A DNA stretch of 64,000 nt. Source: Gymnorhina tibicen (lineage: Eukaryota; Chordata; Aves; Passeriformes; Artamidae). The stretch covers positions 372,001-436,000 of the forward strand of contig VXAZ01005703.1 in assembly GCA_013399875.1 (NCBI GenBank). Direction: 5' to 3'. Of this stretch, positions 62,601 through 64,000 are shown piece after piece (the stretch's first letter is position 1; each line of letters opens with the position of its first letter). The translations under genes were made by a program, and so were the position numbers. Below the pieces are notes generated by a model, which made no database searches, was not told the origin of the DNA, and saw only the letters and a list, made by a program, of their open reading frames with translations.

Positions 62601-64000
62601 TTGAAGAGTCTTAGAAAAGCCCGACTTTTTCTGTCTTTTTTTACTGCATATGAAAGCAGCACAGGCTCCTTCAAGGACTGAGACTAAACTCTTAGGGTGA
62701 AGTTACTTACGTCTTACTAGTAGTACTTGTTGGACTTTTAATCATTTTGTCAGCATTCATTTTTTATGAGTCTACTTTGCTCCATTTCCTACAATTCTTT
62801 TGTGCATGTTTGCTTAATCTTTTTTTTCTGCATCTTCAAGTAAATGATTTTTCTCTGGCAATATGAGAGGGATAATAGGTACTGATAGATTGAAAGGAGT
62901 ATCTTAGCAGTGAAAAGAGGAGACAAGAGAATAGGATGCTCAGGTGTCTGAACACTGCAAGGAGGGACTTTAAAGGCAACGTGTTGGCATCAAATTCCCC
63001 ATCAGATTTGTTCTTAACTTTGATGATACAAATTAAATTAATAACTTTTTCCAGTTCTGTCAATGCAGCAGAGAGCTGACCTGCCCCAGACAGAATGCAA
63101 AGTGCCCTGGGTTTGAGGCTTTTGCCTCAAAGTGAGTATTTGCAGTGAATCTGACATGGGGATTTTTGGGCATGCTCAGTGCGAACTGATCTGGTGAGCT
63201 TTTCACCAAATACATTTCAGCTCCTGGTTTTAACTCATGTGGTGCTGCTGCAATGATACAACCTTATTCAGAGCACTTGCTTGCACAGTCAGTCTCTTCA
63301 AGTATGAGGCCTTCAATAATGTGGGGAGAACATTACTACTTGGGTAGTTTCTGTGAGGGAACACAAGAATGTAGTTAGAAAGTCTTACATGTTCTTTCTA
63401 TCATCCCTGCTTTCTCTGGCAGTCTGCTCCCACTAACCCTTACAGCAGTCTGGGTTCTTACTTTCCAGCACTAGTGTTTGGAACTGTGGACAGTCAGAGA
63501 TTTTGGGCAGCTATGGAGACCTGGGAGGTGGCAGAAGTTGGCTGGATACAGCCTGCCTTGAGACAGTCACCCAGCTTCTGAGTGCTCAGTTTCTAAATTC
63601 CAATTCTAGCTGGTGGCACAGTTTTGGAAAACATCAAGTTGCTTTCTCAGCAATTCTCACCTTCGGGATGGGACTGAGAAAAGGTCTCTGGTACAGAACA
63701 GTGCTGTGAGAACACAGGTAGAGCTTCTGCAAGGAGCTTTGAATCTGCTGCTGAGGCAGGTTCTAAGCGTGTTTCATGTCATTTCAAATCTATTATTTAT
63801 TGAGCTAATGTTTTTCTTGTCATTATGGTAAATTCTTTAGAAAATTATTGTATTTCAATTTGGTGCTACTTGCTTCACTGTCATTTGTGCTGTACTAACA
63901 TAATGACGTGGAGAGGAAATGCATTTATATTGGGGTTTTGCTTTATTGGACATACTTTCATAGACTCCAGGTAATATTTTCCTTAAATGTCTTGCTATGC
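53626..64000 (+). other. GRID1 intron 3, last segment in window, no gene recognised
   Basis: AT-rich intron to the end of the window. Structural items are duplicated CAGTTAATTATTA units around an 18-bp AT palindrome at 54270-54313, a C-rich run at 55243-55257 and a C-run at about 57348-57365. A moderately GC-rich stretch lies at about 60640-60960. Open frames here are short and without recognisable similarity. The next GRID1 exon was not seen. Confidence 0.6.
54270..54313. repeat. AT palindrome flanked by direct repeats
   Basis: CAGTTAATTATTA occurs at 54270-54282 and again from 54294. The 18-bp palindrome ATTATTATATATAATAAT (54276-54293) bridges them. The arrangement looks like a small local duplication in AT-rich DNA. 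Confidence 0.7.

Noticed and set aside
32955..64000. Search by eye for the next GRID1 exon (DIRG(L/I)QSFLD-like)
   Set aside because: No open stretch with that sequence after an acceptor was seen. The expected intron is very long, so the exon is probably outside the window.
1..64000. Bacterial-type features (operons, CRISPR, ribosome binding sites), tRNA and rRNA genes
   Set aside because: The sequence is vertebrate intron. I saw no regular repeat-spacer array, tRNA A/B box pair with cloverleaf, or rRNA core.

Overview
This window is vertebrate nuclear DNA, almost certainly from a bird. One recognisable protein-coding exon sits in about 63.7 kb of AT-rich intron. The avian assignment rests on CR1-type LINE fragments of different ages, a compact solo LTR, few SINE-like sequences and a very GC/CpG-rich exon in an AT-rich intron. 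Nothing looks bacterial or organellar.

The exon is at 32670-32954 on the + strand. It encodes 94 complete codons of the extracellular amino-terminal domain of an ionotropic glutamate receptor of the delta family. The sequence matches GluD1 (GRID1) more closely than GluD2 (GRID2) as I remember the two proteins. Both ends carry clean phase-1 splice sites, so the exon is symmetric (285 nt). By the human gene layout as I recall it, this is coding exon 3. Bases 1-32669 would then be the 3' part of intron 2 and 32955-64000 the 5' part of intron 3. I did not find the neighbouring exons, which fits the very long GRID1 introns.

The introns hold a fossil record of transposons. These are a CR1 reverse-transcriptase fragment (6832-7023, +), a very old CR1 3' end (about 13764-14110, +), a better preserved CR1 3' end (about 41525-41955, -) and a 5'-truncated CR1 tail (about 53365-53625, -). 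There is also a complete 538-bp solo LTR (36672-37209) with TG...CA ends and a 6-bp target-site duplication. The LTR lies in the same orientation as the host gene and carries an AATAAA signal. The remainder is unique-looking intron with homopolymer runs, a small minisatellite, several palindromes, a few GC-rich patches and some motif clusters that could be regulatory.

The observations most worth following up are the sense-oriented solo LTR with its poly(A) signal, an upstream in-frame alternative 3' splice site that would add 22 residues to the receptor, a promoter-like CCAAT/CCAAT/TATA arrangement on the minus strand near 46.4-46.5 kb, and a perfect 14-bp hairpin at 18.8 kb. I see no evidence for a wholly new multi-gene system here.
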